From: Trichosporon coremiiforme
Lineage: Eukaryota; Basidiomycota; Tremellomycetes; Trichosporonales; Trichosporonaceae
Assembly: GCA_039545355.1 (NCBI GenBank)
Contig: BCJJ01000011.1
Location: forward strand, 392,702-456,701
Direction: 5' to 3'
Length of the DNA: 64,000 nucleotides
The translations under genes were made by a program, and so were the position numbers. The notes beneath the pieces are model-generated. The model was not told where the DNA came from. It ran no database searches and saw nothing but the letters and a program-made list of their open reading frames with translations. Of this stretch, positions 11,881-23,972 are shown piece after piece. Numbering within the stretch: position 1 is the first letter of the stretch; each line of letters opens with the position of its first letter.

Positions 11881-13617
11881 TTACAATGTCGCTATGACCT
11901 GCTCCATCGCCCACTCGACCGTCTTCTCCGAAAACATCGGCACCGCTCCCAGCGCCGTCTCGTGCACACGTTGCGGGATGCGCACGACGGAGATGCCCCG
12001 TGCCTGAGTAGTCAGCGTCCGCATCGCCTTCGGGCCCGTTGACACCACCGACCTTTATCGCTGCCTCGTCGACAGGCACTTCGGCGCCTTCCAGGTAGGC
12101 GACATGCGTGATAAAGCTCGCCGTCTCCCAGGGGATCACGTCGTCGGGGCATATCTGCAACGGTGGCGGCACATCGTAGTGGCGGAGAATGTTGGCCACC
12201 GTGTCGATGTAGTCCATGGCAGTGTAGTCCGGCGTTTCGCGGTCGTTCACAGAGTTGACTAGTTGTCAGCTTAATGATCATCTCCCCTCAGCTCACGCAG
12301 CATGACCTTCGCCTTGAGCGACTTTGATTGTGCGAGCGCCGTAGCAACACTGCGCAGCGCGAGACAAGGGATGATGCTCGTCCACAACGAGCCGCACGAG
12401 TACACGAGGATGTCCCGCTTGTCGATTGCATCGAAGAAGTCGTTGTTCGGCTCGGGGAAGATCTCCTGTCCGTACAAGTTGATGTAGAACAAGCGTTCTA
12501 TCCGCGCCTCTAGCGGTTCTTCCTTCTGACCCTTCGTGTACGCAATGTTACCGAGCAGCCCGTCGTCGTCGGCGTCGACTCCGGGAAGCGGTGTGCGCCC
12601 TCGCTCAGGGGTGACACGCGCGCTGTCAGCGGTGTCAAATGTTCGCGAGTCTCGTCGTAGACCATGCCGGAGGTGGCGAGAGCGTTGTGCGATTGGAATG
12701 TCTCGTATACCAGGAATGGAGACCGCGGCGTGGTCCTGCGCCGGCGCAGGGTGGGAGATGTTGCACTGACCAATGATCTGTGTTTGGTTTTCCTGCTGTC
12801 AGCTGATACGTAACTCCCAAAGCTCACAAGCTGTACAGCTATCGTTACCGTCTCTGTCCTGTCAGTTTCAACGATGGATGACATTCAGCTCACGGTTCGT
12901 ATTTATCACAGGTATGACCTGGGCACCAGACTAAAGTTAGCTTCATCGACAGGTCTACGAGCTCACGTTCACTCCTGCCACCGACTTGAACAGGAAGATG
13001 GCACTGGGGAGATTGCTGAACAGATCTCGAGCGCCAGTGAGGAATCCATTCCCAATGCTGAAGTTCCTGAAGGAGAATCTCTTGTGCGCTCGCCTCAGGT
13101 TAAGAGTCTGGAAGTGAACGAGGAAGGCTGGATTCAGCTAAGACACACGTACTGCAGCTTACCTCTTATGCACTCCTTCTTGTCCTCGCCAATGCCGTTC
13201 CAAAGGTCTCCTCGTCCCTCGACCACTTCCTCCCAGATGTTCCTCACGATCTTCTCCGAGACGTCGGCGGGGAAGCGGTGGGCCATCAAGTCATAGATCG
13301 CTTGTAACTCGCGGTCATCCTTTGTCACAATTGTGGTCGGCACTGGAATGAGACGGATCAGACGAGAGCCTGGTAGTGGTGAGCTCTGCCTATCCCGCAG
13401 TTTGCCACTCACGAATGTCACCAATGGACGGACCGCCGAAGCAGCGCAGGATCTCTGCAGAGGACCCTCCATCGTCTGAGACTGGCAGCACAAAGGCCGG
13501 GGAATGACCAAACGCTGACGCGAACGAGTTTGCTCCAGTGCCTCCTGAGACAACGAGATAGGAGAGCTTTGAAGCATCCTGCGGCGGCGTTGTGGTGTGG
13601 ACAGGGGCGCCGTTCAT
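11881..13617 (-). CDS. CofD-like (UPF0052/YvcK-type) protein
   Basis: Eight exons by hand: 13617-13413, 13369-13163, 13127-12967, 12930-12894, 12853-12828, 12792-12297, 12258 to about 12044, and 12003-11881; about 489 residues. The N-terminus carries the nucleotide-fold signature VVSGGTGANSF, then VLPVSDDGGSSAEILR and GDIRSRL. Later blocks are FSIGNGFLTGAR, VIPVINTNQTVTIAV, GQCNISHP, and LFYINLYGQEIFP followed by VYSCGSLWTSIIPCL. The end is GISVVRIPQRVHE. This is the fungal family of budding yeast YNL011C, related to bacterial YvcK and to CofD of coenzyme F420 synthesis. Fungi are not known to make F420, so the role is unknown. The seventh donor is uncertain (GTCAAC or GTCGGT). Divergent from the BAR-SH3 gene. 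Confidence 0.88.
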
Positions 13618-14252
13618 GGCGACGATAACAATGTTGGCGACTGAGGTTGACGCGGCGACAGAGGTGTGTTCATTGATCTACCCGCGTTGAGCCGGAGCCG
13701 TGCCGGTCTCCTTTGGAGGAAAGGTGACGTACCTGAGCACAAAGCGATAGGGCTGAGACAGGTGGGGAGAGAAAATTAGGTCCCGTGTGGCAACGCAAGG
13801 AGAGCGACGTGAAACAGGACCACGCGACCAGGCTGAGCGTGAACGGCCAAGAAGGAGGGAGCATGAGGGATGCAGGGACGTGGATGGGTTGAAATGACCG
13901 TAGTCGCCTGGGTGGCCAGGCGTGGCGCCTGAGGCGGGTGCGCTGCAGGGCTGCATGGTTGGCCAGATTGGGAGCTTTGGGAGGTTGCGGCTGGCGGATG
14001 CCAGGTCCCGCGACGCGCGAGTGGCCAGCCTTACGGCCAGAACACGACAGCGCGATCCCAGAGATCAGGCGATACCGACCCTGAGCATTCCTCTGTCTAT
14101 GGTGCGATCGCGCCAGCCAGCTTGCCCAGCCTCAGCGCTCAGCGTGCCGGGGCGAACATCCGGCTAGCTCTCGAGATCATCCATTGCGCCTTCCTTGACA
14201 TTGCATCTCCCATCGCTCCACCTCCATCTCCCCCACAAGCTTTCGTGCGACC
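13618..14252. promoter_or_regulatory. Divergent promoter, CofD-like gene and BAR-SH3 gene
   Basis: 635 bp between two genes that point away from each other, so it must contain both promoters. No clear TATA box or known binding site was picked out. Confidence 0.5.
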
Positions 14253-16226
14253 ATGCAGCGCAAAGCATTCAAGCAGGTGAGCTATATCCTCGCATGCTGT
14301 AGCTGACATACAGTTCAACAAGGTCACCCAGTGGACCAACGAGAAGGTATTTCCATCATGACCCGTCTGGAATGCTGACCGCTCCAGGTCTTCTCGTCTA
14401 CGGAGAAGACCAAGTTCTCAGAAGAGTTTGAAGAGTTCGAGGCTGAACTCGAGCCGCTCTGCGTTGGTGTCGAGAGGTAAGCTTATCGCCTCGGGTAGCA
14501 AAGCTGACGACTACTCAGGCTGCATACGACGTCGAACGCCTTCTACGAGGACAGCGTCAAGCTCAGGACCAACCCTGACCCTTATCCGTCTGGCGAGAAT
14601 GGCAAGGAGAAGATGCGGCTATCTGAGGCGCTCGGCCTCGTCATGATGGACTACGGCAACGACGCCGGTGGCGCTCTAGGTACGTGATGCTGACTGAGCA
14701 CTGCTGACATTCAGGCGATGGTCTTGTCAAGTACGGCGAGGCTCGGTGCAAGCTCGCCGAGTACCAGGACGAGTTCAGCGCGCGGCTGTACGAGCACTAC
14801 GTCATGAACACTGGTGAGCTATTGATGCGAGTAGTCGTGCTGACCGGCAGAGAAGGCGCTGAACTGCGTGAATGAGTACCGGACGTACCGGAAGAAGATG
14901 GACTCCCGACGGCTGACTTTGGACGCGAGCTTGACCCGGCAGCGAACGAGCAAGAGGGACAACCCGGTCATCGAGCAGGAAGTTGAGCTGGCGCAGGAAC
15001 GCCTGGACGAGGCGGCGGACGAGACGAAGCTGCGCATGCAGGCGATCAAGGAAGAACAGGAGGTGCAGTTCCAGGCCCTCGCTGCTCTTCTCGACGCCGA
15101 GCTCGACTACTTCACACGCTGCAAATCCGTGCTGGAGGACCTCATGTCCGAGTTCCCGACGTCGTATGGGGCGCCCGCTGCGTCCTCGTCTTCCCGCCCC
15201 GTGACAAGGCCGCGGGCCAAGTCGTCCGCATCTGCTTCGGGCCGCTCGGCGACGCCCAAGAGGAAGGACTCGGACGAGGATGAGACGCCGAAGAAGGAGC
15301 GACCGGAGATGAACCGCGCGCGATCGGACAGTGCGTCTCGCAAGCGCATCTCGATCATGTCCTCCCTTGGCAACATCGGCAACAAAGGCATGAAGGGCGG
15401 CAAGGCTGCCGCCTCCGTTGCCTCGAGTGCTGCGAGCAAGACGGCATCGTACCGGCCATCGCAGCGTCTGTTCGGACGATCGGAGAAGAAGTACGCGAAC
15501 ATGGACGAGGAGGAGCTTCGTGCGGTGTCGCTGGCGACCGACGACGAGGACTCGCGATATGACCCGCCCGCACGCACCACGTCTCCGCCGAAGAGCAGGC
15601 AGCGAAGCCATTCGGTCGCCGCCGAGATCATCACCACGACGAATGGGGCCGGACGGCGCCGTGCACTGACGACACCGTCTACGCCGGGGACCTTTGTAAA
15701 GGTGCTGTTCGATTTCGAGGGTCTGGAGGCGGACGAGCTGCCGCTGCGCCGCGGGCAGATCGTGGAGGTGCGCTCCGAGGTCAGCGCGGACTGGCTCATC
15801 GGCGAGGCGGACGGCATGACTGGGCTCTTCCCCAAGGCGTTTACGGAGGAGTACATCCCCGACCGCCCTGCGCTGCCGTCGCGACCGGGCAGCTTCTCCC
15901 ACCTCAGGAACCACACGCACCTCGGTGTGCCCGAGCCCAGCAGCCGCAGTGTGAGGAGCGACATCAGCGGCGGCGACAGCGACAGCGACTCGCTCGACAT
16001 CATAGACGACGGGCAGAGCACCTCCCTCGCCTCCGCCCCGGCACCGACACCGACGTCGCGCAGCCGCGCAGGCAGTGTCGCCAGGAAGGCGCCGCCACCC
16101 CCGCCTAGCAGGCGCTCGTCGGTGATGTCCCCTCCCCGCCCGCCGGTGCCGCGCAGCAGAAGCTCGACGCTCTCGCGGCCGCAGGAGGCGAGCCCATTCG
16201 GCGCCTCGCCCTTCTCTGATCAGTAG
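14253..16226 (+). CDS. BAR-SH3 (endophilin-like) membrane-curvature protein
   Basis: Six exons (14253-14276, 14314-14346, 14388-14476, 14519-14679, 14715-14813, 14851-16226) encode about 593 residues. Residues 1 to about 245 form an amphipathic start (MQRKAFKQFNKVTQWTNEK) and three long helices typical of a BAR domain. A Ser/Arg-rich, probably disordered linker follows. One SH3 domain lies at about residues 416-475: VKVLFDFEGLEADELPLRRG, the tryptophan of DWLIGEADG, and GLFPKAFTEEYI. The tail is proline-rich (APPPPPSRR). Such proteins bend membranes at endocytic sites and recruit partners through SH3-proline contacts. All introns are 37-42 nt. The start is the first ATG and gives the expected N-terminal helix. 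The exact yeast counterpart is not certain. Confidence 0.88.
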
Positions 16227-16519
16227 TGTCGGTCGTTCTTCTGAGGTCCGTAGTGCTGGACACTAGACTCTTCCGTTTCTTCCACTAGCATGCGTCTCAT
16301 CGCAACCATTCTGTACTCCATTTCCCTCACTCATAGCATTGCCCCGCTTAAAGGCTTCGTTCTTGTTCCCTGCTACATTGGCACTGCAACCCACGCTTCG
16401 CCCGTATTTGAACTCTAAAACAATTGCATGCAATGCCAAATGTATCTTGCCTATAAGAAAATGCGGTCTTGTGATAACTCCTACTCCTATCTCTCTCACA
16501 CTCATCTACTACTCATGCT

Positions 16520-19500
16520 TTAAGCACCCACGCGACGAGGGGCGCGGATGTCGAACGCGCCAGTTCCGCTTCCGGACGGCTTGCCCATGACGATCTTGGC
16601 GGCGGGGGACGTGAGGTCGTCGAAGTCGCCGTGCAGCGTCGCCTCGGAGAGGAACGCGACAGTCGTCTCGAAAGACGCCTTGAGGAGGGGCGAGCTCTTG
16701 CTCGCGATACCGGTACGGTTGAAGGGGCGGTATCCACCGTGGTGGGTCATGTAGTCTGCAATGACCGTGAGGTGGCGGTAGTCGACGCCGATACCGTAGG
16801 CGCCGAAGATGGAGCTCATCTCGTTGATGATGCTGCGGCGCGCGGCCTCGACACCATACGTGCGGAGGATGGCGTAGACGTCGTTCGAGCCGAGCTTGTC
16901 GAGGTCGATGAGCTCGTCGGCCAGCTCCCACATGCCCTTGAGGTTGGAGCCCTCGGTGGTCATGGAGCGCGTGAACTCGCCCTTGTCGTTGAAGTCCTTG
17001 AGACAGCGGCCGATGTTGTCGATCTCGTGCACGACCGACGCGCGGCAGGTACGCTCGATGAGGTCGACGAGAAGGAGCTTGGGCATGTCGCCCGGGAACT
17101 CGAGCTCAAACTGGGCGCTCTTGCCGTGCTTCGTGTCGAAGGAGAAGTTCTCGCCGAAGCGCGAGGCAGTGGCGAAGGCGTCGGCGAGCGCATCGGAGCG
17201 CGCGTTCGTGGCCGCGTGGGCGGTGCGAGCAGCAGCGGTGGCGCCCTCGTCGTCGCTGTCCTCGTCCTCGCTGATGGCCTCGGCCTCGATCATGTCCTCG
17301 AGATCCATGGCGTTGTTGGCCGCCTCGTCGTCTTCGTACTCGTGCTGCTTGGACTGGGCCGCGCGCTTGAGCTGGCCGGCGTCCTCGTCATCGTCGTCGA
17401 GCTCGTTGTCACGGCCGCGGCGCACAGGGCCAGACTCGTCGAGCTCGTCGGCCTTCATCTTGAGACCCTTGCCGACGGTCTCGTCCTGCTGGCGCGACTT
17501 CTCCATGAGACGCGTCTCGTTGACGATCTCCTTGCGCAGGCGCAGGGCAAAGCTGGAGACAATTGACTCGTGCAGCTGAGCCTTGGTGATCTGGTACTCC
17601 TCCTCGTACTCCTGCGCGGGGTAGAACTCGAGTAGAACAGTGTACTTGCGCTTGCGGGTGTCGTTGTTCGCGGCAACCTTGCCCGTCAGCTGCTCCGTGA
17701 CAACGACGCGGTCAATGACCTCGCTGAGCGTCAAGCGCGAGACCTGCTTGACGAACGAGTCGACCTCGGCGACCTCGACCTCCTCGCGGAGGGGCAGCTT
17801 CATCGTCGGCGTCGCCGGCTTCTGCGCGGCAGTCATGACGATCTCACGAAGACGCGGGATACCGAGCGTGACGTTGGCGGCACCGTGTCCAGCCAAATGG
17901 AAGGTGTTGAGCGTCATCTGCGTAGACGGCTCTCCGACACCCTGCGACGCGAGGAGACCGACAGCCTCTCCCGGCTCGACGAGCGAGCGCATGTAACGCA
18001 CACGCGCGAGCTGCATGAACGCCTTCTCCGGCACCTTGTGCGCGGTGATGGAAGAGGGCGTCTGGGCATCGGCACCGCCCTTGCGCTCGATGAGACCCTT
18101 CTGGTTCGTCTTGATGTAGTCGTTGAGCTTGCGCACGTACGCCTCGGACATGGAACCGAGGTATCGGCTAGGGCTGAACACGCTCATCGCCGGCTCGTAC
18201 TTGGCCGGCTTCTTCAGCGCCTTCTTCGTGTAGTCGACAGCCTCGTCCATGATAACCTTGCCCTGGATGCCCTCCGGGTCGTAGCGGGTCACCATCGACT
18301 CGTGGTTGCGCGCGGCAAAGTCGAACTGCTGCAAGTGCTTCGACTTGGTCACGTCGATCGAGTCCTCGCCGTACAAGAACTGCAGGACAGACGAGTCCGA
18401 GTCACGAACGGTGTGGTCGTAGTGGACCTTGACACCCTCGAGGTGCTTGATCAGACAGCGCTGCAGGTATCCGGAACGGGCAGTCTTGACGGCAGTGTCA
18501 ATGAGACCTTCACGACCGGCCATGCTGGACGTTAGCTAAAAGTTGCGCGAGCAGTGAGCTTACCAATGGAAGTAGTACTCCTGGGGGCGGATACCCGTCA
18601 GGAAACGGTTCGCGACGTAACCACCGGCACGAGCCTGGGTGTCGAATGCCTTGAAGGCGGGGAGAGTCTTACCCGAGACCATGGTCGGCACACGACGACC
18701 CTCGAGCGCCTGCTGACCGAGCAGCGTCGAGATCTGCGAGGCGTTGACCTTGGAACCCTTGGCTCCGGAAATGGTCATCATTTGCATGTTGTTGTCGGGG
18801 AAGGGGCGGACGAGGTGGGCGGGGAGGACGTCGTTGTTGATCTTGGACGTTGTCTTGTTGAACGTCATCTGCATCTGAGCGTCGAGGCTGGCCATGAGGC
18901 TGTCGTCACGCAGAATCTCCTCAAGACGGATCTTGAGATTCTGCTGCAGCTCAGGGTTGTGGATGTCAACGTCCCCTTCGTAGGGAAGACCGACGACCTT
19001 GAGCGCAGTGCGCAAACCGTCTTCGTTGGCGTCTTCGAGGATCTGCTTACGAAGACGCTCACCTTCATCGGACAGGATCAGGTCGTCCATACGACACGAG
19101 AAGCCGGTGTGCTGGAGGTACTTCGTCAGGAGACGCGAGAGGACCGCGAGCAGACGGTTCGCGATATACGGGCCGTAGAGCTCGTGCACCGAGTGGACGA
19201 GACCGTAAGCCGAAGCACCGTACTGCGACTTGTCAAGAACACCACAGATGAGGTGGCCGTCGAGGAAGATGACGTTCTCCTCGGACATGTTCTCGTCCTT
19301 CGAGTCATCACGCTGCCAGAGCTTGTTCTGGACCTTGTTCTTGGAGGTGAGGTTCAGGCCCTTGGCGTTGGCAGGAGTCAGGTTCACCAGAATGGTGGAC
19401 ATGATCTGCTTACCCGTCCACATGGGGCGGGGCTTGATGATGGCAGGAGGGAGAGTGACGATGCGACCGCCACCGCTGTAATTGTTCTCCGAGCGAAGAG

Positions 19501-21724
19501 CGCCGTAGATGAGCTGGTAGTACTCGTCGCGAGTGAAGTAGGACGACTTGTTGCACATCCACACACCGGCAACGACGTGGTCCTGGATAAGACCACGGAG
19601 CGGGTTACCGGATGTCGGGACGAGGTACTGGTTGTCGGTGTTGGCGATCATCTGCGCCTCGGCACGAGCAGTCTCGTTCTGAGGGAAATGGATGTTCATC
19701 TCGTCTCCGTCGAAGTCGGCGTTGTACGAGTTACAGTTCGCGTAGTGCATGCGAATCGTCTTCTCGCCGTGCAGGACCTTGACGCGGTGGCACATCATAG
19801 AAGGCTTGTGGAGCGTAGGCTGACGGTTGAGAATGACAATATCACCGTCGCGGATGTGGCGGTAGACCTTCTTGTTGCGCGCAGCAGGGCCACCAGAGGA
19901 TCCAGCCCACGCGTCGTTCTGGGGCGTGAGGAGCTGGTTGGCGATGGCAGTACGCTGCTCAAGGGTGGTGCGGTCAAGCGAGATCTGCGAGCCATCCTCG
20001 TTCTGGACGAGAGCAGCACCAGGGTGAACCTTCGGGCCGTTGATGACAAGCTGGCGCATCTCGTGGACGTTCTGCGGCGTGACCGGCTCGGGGTAGGTAA
20101 GCTTCTTGGCGAACACAGGCGGGATACCGATCTCGTTCGTCTCGATGTTGATGTCGGGCGAAATAACTGATCGCGCAGCGTAGTTGACACGCTTACCCAT
20201 CATGTGCTTGCGGAAGAGACCCTCCTTCTTCTCCAGCAGCTGCTTGACACCCTGCGGGGGAAGCTTGCCCTGCTTCATGACGGCCGGGTTCTTGGTGCTG
20301 TCCATGAACGAGTTGACGTCGTGCTGCAGGCGAATCAGGGACTCGAGGAGAATCTCGAAAGACCGCGTCTTGTCGAGAGTCTTCAGGGCCTCCATGACAG
20401 CCTCGCTCTTGTCCTGGCGCTCAAAGTCACGGAGAGTCTGGTTCACCTGGTAGATGCGCTCGCAGGTGTTAATGATGGCGGTGAGGAGGGTGTTCTGCGA
20501 GTTCTCGAACAGGTCGTCACCCATCTTGGCGGGAGGGCGGAAACGAGTCGGAGGAACCGGAACCACGTCCATGAAAAACATGTCGGCGATGGGAGGGGGA
20601 GCGATGTGTCCAGACTTGGCCTGGGGACCGCCGTGGCGGCCGTAGATAAGCGAGCAAGCCTCAGCCTCCTTCTGGAAGAGTCTTCGGAGGTGGCTTCGAA
20701 CCTCGGCGGCAGCCATAACACGCTCGTTTCGTCCGCGAGCGCCCTTCACTTGTCCACTAGCAGTTCGGGCGGGGCCAGCCGTCAGTCCCTCGTCCTCCTC
20801 CTCGCTCTCCTCCTCCTCGGCATCGACCTCGTCGACGTCCATGCCCTCGTCCTCGGCCTCGCTTCCGCTAGAAGCAGAGCTGGCCTCGATTCCCTCGTCC
20901 TCCTCCTCCTGGCCTTTCTGAGGCTTCTTGATTGATCGGGAGGAGAAGCTGGCGTGGGGCTTCTTAAGGCCCATCGTCGAGTTGGCAAGCTTCTGCTTGG
21001 GGGTGAGATCGTACTCGATAATCTTGATCGTCTTCTCCTTGCGGAAAGTGTTACCATAAGCCTGGCAGTGGCTGCACTTGGCCCAGAGCTTCTTGCCGAA
21101 CTCGTTCAGGACACGCTTGCGTTCCTCGAAGACAAGACCGTCTTTGTAGTTGTCACGCTCATGCTTGCGCTTCTTGTGCTTGAGAACCTGGCGAACGTAC
21201 TCGTCCATGCGCTGGATGAACTCGGCGGCAGTCTCAGCAGCAACACCGGCGTCCATGTCCTCCTGGGTGTCGCCGTCCTTAGGGGCGTCCTTGGTGACCG
21301 GGTGGAAATTTGCGACGGTGTGAGCTTCCTCGAGACATCCAGCGTCAAGCAGCCTCAGACGAGCGATGTATCTCCGGAGGATGAGCTCGGGCATCTTGAA
21401 GTGGTGGCAGTAGAGACACGTCGAGCGGAGGAGGTTGTAGCACTGGTTCATGAAGAGCGGGTGGAAGACGGGGGAGGGGAGCTCGATGTGACCGTAGTGC
21501 CCAGGGCACGCGAAGTACGACTGTCCGCAGGTCTCGCACATGTCGCGAGCGGTCATGGGACCGAGCTTGGGGTCATAGAGACCACCATTGGTGGCAAGGT
21601 TGAGGTTGTCGAGAAGGACGGGGTTGTCGATCTTCTTGACGGAGATGGAGCGGATGTCGTCGGACGACAGGAATGAGAAGGACAAGGAGGTCACCTCCGA
21701 GGTAAGGGGGTGCGCGATGTCCAT
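16520..21724 (-). CDS. RPA190: DNA-directed RNA polymerase I largest subunit
   Basis: Two exons (21724-18564 and 18524-16520) joined over a 39-nt intron give about 1721 residues, close to the family length. The N-terminal clamp has zinc-binding Cys/His motifs (CETCGQSYFACPGHYGH). The catalytic magnesium loop NADFDGDEMNIHFPQ lies near residue 665. At the splice junction YFHC joins MAGREGLIDTAVKT, the conserved funnel/bridge region. Acidic insertions near residues 285-330 and 1335-1435 are typical of the Pol I subunit rather than Pol II, and there is no heptad tail. It forms the active-site subunit of the nucleolar polymerase that makes 35S rRNA. I start at MDIAHPL; an in-frame ATG 42 nt upstream lies in leader-like sequence. 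Confidence 0.97.
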
Positions 21725-22069
21725 TTTTGTTGCAGTTTTTGGGTTTTGGTGAAGATAATTATACAAAGGAGAACCTCAGGTCCTCAAGCGACCGGGCAGC
21801 TTGGCCGTGTGGCGTGTGGTTGGTGTGCTGGCGCTGTCGACGCTCGAGGTGTTGTTGTAGAGCGGGTGGTGAGTGACGCTCATCAACTTTTGGAAAGGAA
21901 AAACCTTTAGTGGTGTGGAGGTTACGTAACGTCATGTGGTTCCCACGTGTGTTGTCATGACGAGCTTTGGTTCCGCCAAGTCAGTCTGGGCTACGGCAAT
22001 GCTTCGTAGCCGGCGACAAGATACTACAACGCGTCCTAACCTGATCCTTCAAACACTCTGTTCGCCATC
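21725..22069. promoter_or_regulatory. Divergent promoter, RPA190 and ATG37-like gene
   Basis: 345 bp shared upstream region. It contains a perfect 10-bp palindrome GTTACGTAAC (21921-21930) and a CACGTG E-box (21944-21949), both plausible bZIP/bHLH sites. Their placement between the two start codons is the only support for function. Confidence 0.5.
21944..21949. promoter_or_regulatory. CACGTG E-box between RPA190 and ATG37-like gene
   Basis: Palindromic bHLH site in a divergent promoter; 121 bp from the ATG37-like start. One of six such sites found in promoter regions of this window. Confidence 0.4.
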
Positions 22070-23670
22070 ATGGCGTCCTCGCCACCTCTGGACGCGTAAG
22101 TTTGACGTGTTGGACTCGGGCGCACAATGGAACTGACCTCCACAGTCAATTTCATCGCGCCGTTGATCTCGTTCAAAGGTGAGACCCAGCTTCTCCCGTT
22201 CCTGCTAACCCTCAGCCTTCCCAAGAGCGGGCCAGTGCAGACGAGCTATGAAGAAAAGCTTCAGCTGTACTCGCTCTACAAGCAAGGTGAGTAGCTGGAA
22301 AGTTGACGAGTTACTTTAGCTGACGTTGCAGCCACTGATGGCGACATAGCAGTTCCAAGACCCGGCATGCTCGACATGCTCGGCCGAGCGAAATGGTGAG
22401 TTATCACACGACCATGCAATGACGCGTTGGCTCACTGGAGCAGGGATTCATGGAACAAGCAGAAGGGAGTAGACCAGATGGATGCGAAGCGACTCTACGT
22501 TTCGACACTCCAAAAGGTATGATTGACGTAAGCGATTGGAAGTTGACAGATAGGTTCTTGAGCGATTCAAAGACCGTGCTCCGGAAGCGCGACGCTACAT
22601 CATCGAGCTAGAGTCAATGGCCCCCGAGCGGCCACTTTCTCGCGCATCTTCAACCTCGTCCTTCCACTCCTCCCGTGCCTCGCTGCCACCAGGTCAGGAC
22701 GAGGACGATCAGCCAGGAATGGACGGCACGGACGAGGGCCCATCGCAGCAGCGGTACCCGCCGCCTGATCCGTTGTTACCGGCACCCGACGTAGCGCCCA
22801 ATATCATCCCGCCCTCGGCACTGAATCCTTCGCACCGATCTCTTGTCAACAGCCCATACTCCGCCCCTGCGTCCGAAGCCTTCGCCGCGCCCTCACAGCA
22901 GTTCCTCCCTTCCCGTCCGCAATCCATCCTGTCCGGTGTGACACCAGCGAACCCCCGCAGACCAGTGGCTCCCGGACCCGGCGGAGTAGGCGGCGGTCTC
23001 GAATTTGTGCCAGAGCAGTCTCCCACGAATCCGCCAAACATGCAGGGCCCGCATCCGAGCCAGCCCCCACCGCCTTCAGCGCAGTTCATCAGCCGTGACT
23101 TTGGCACGCCAGACTTTGGCTTCGGGCGGGGGAGCGTCCCACCCATGATTCCAGAGTACCGGAGCGGGTCCGCTGCCGAGTTCCGATCGCCTTACGTGTC
23201 GCAGTCTCCCTTCCCGCGCCCGGCATCGGCATCGACGTTCTCGCATGCGCCCCCTGAACCTGCCTGCAACGCTGCAGCAGATCCAAACCTCGCTGCAAGC
23301 GCTACACGAGCGGATGAGCGCGCTGGAGCGCTCCCAGGCTGTTGTGCTGCGGCGGCAGGACCGGCGCAAGTCGTGGTTCTTCACGAACGCGGACGACGAG
23401 CTGGAGGAGGCTGAGTTCCAGTCGGAACGTGACCGCTGGCGCTCGGCTCCGAGCACGACGGTGCGGACGCGGAACTCGCGCCGGCGCGGCCTCACCATGC
23501 GTGTCGTGTGGGCGCTGATCACGGCCGTTCGCCGCGCCGCCCTCGCGACTGGCGGCATCGTGCTCATCGCCGCGATCATCATTAGCCTCATGCGCGGAAG
23601 CATGAGGCGCAACCTCGCGCTGCAGTGGAAGCGCACACGGGCACGCCTCGTGCACATGTTGACTGACTAG
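22070..23670 (+). CDS. ATG37: Acyl-CoA-binding domain membrane protein (Atg37/ACBD5-like), with a frameshift
   Basis: Six exons: 22070-22095, 22146-22178, 22216-22286, 22332-22395, 22444-22516, and 22554 to 23670. The N-terminus is an acyl-CoA-binding domain (FHRAVDLVQSLPKSGPVQ, YEEKLQLYSLYKQAT, then WDSWNKQKGV and MDAKRLYVSTL). A long Pro/Ser-rich region follows, then a short coiled coil (LQQIQTSLQALHERMSALE), and one transmembrane segment near the C-terminus (ATGGIVLIAAIIISLM) with a basic tail. That layout matches peroxisomal Atg37/ACBD5, which binds acyl-CoA and promotes pexophagy and organelle contacts. The last exon changes frame at a run of five C (23250-23254). Dropping one C gives a continuous protein of about 378 residues. 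A weak 82-nt intron is the alternative. Confidence 0.82.
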
Positions 23671-23972
23671 GAGTACTAGAACTCTGCTCGGCCGCAAGAG
23701 CGCGGCCTCACTACATTCCCCCCGCCATTCGCTACCGCCCATCTCTCGTTATACCTTGATCTGCCGATTCCGATTATCCCACCTTCACCTCTTCCTTTGT
23801 ATACAGATGATATCATGTCGATGCATACTCGCGTCCGCGGACGCCAGTGTATAAGGTATAAAGTCATAGGCTCTCTGGCCGGCATTGGGGGAGAGGTGCG
23901 GGGGTGGGGTCGAGGTGTTTGTAATACGAGAGGGAGTATATGGAAACAGCGCTGGTGAGCCTGCGCGCTCGC
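23671..23972. other. Convergent 3' ends, ATG37-like gene and SEC22
   Basis: 302 bp between two stop codons facing each other; it holds both 3' untranslated regions. No gene seen. Confidence 0.6.

Noticed and set aside
13620..14250. Small frames between the CofD-like and BAR-SH3 genes
   Set aside because: Overlapping frames on both strands in a divergent promoter; no coding character.
18554..20170. 538-codon open frame on the plus strand
   Set aside because: Lies wholly antisense to RPA190; its Val/Arg/Leu/Glu-rich composition is the mirror of biased codons in the real gene.
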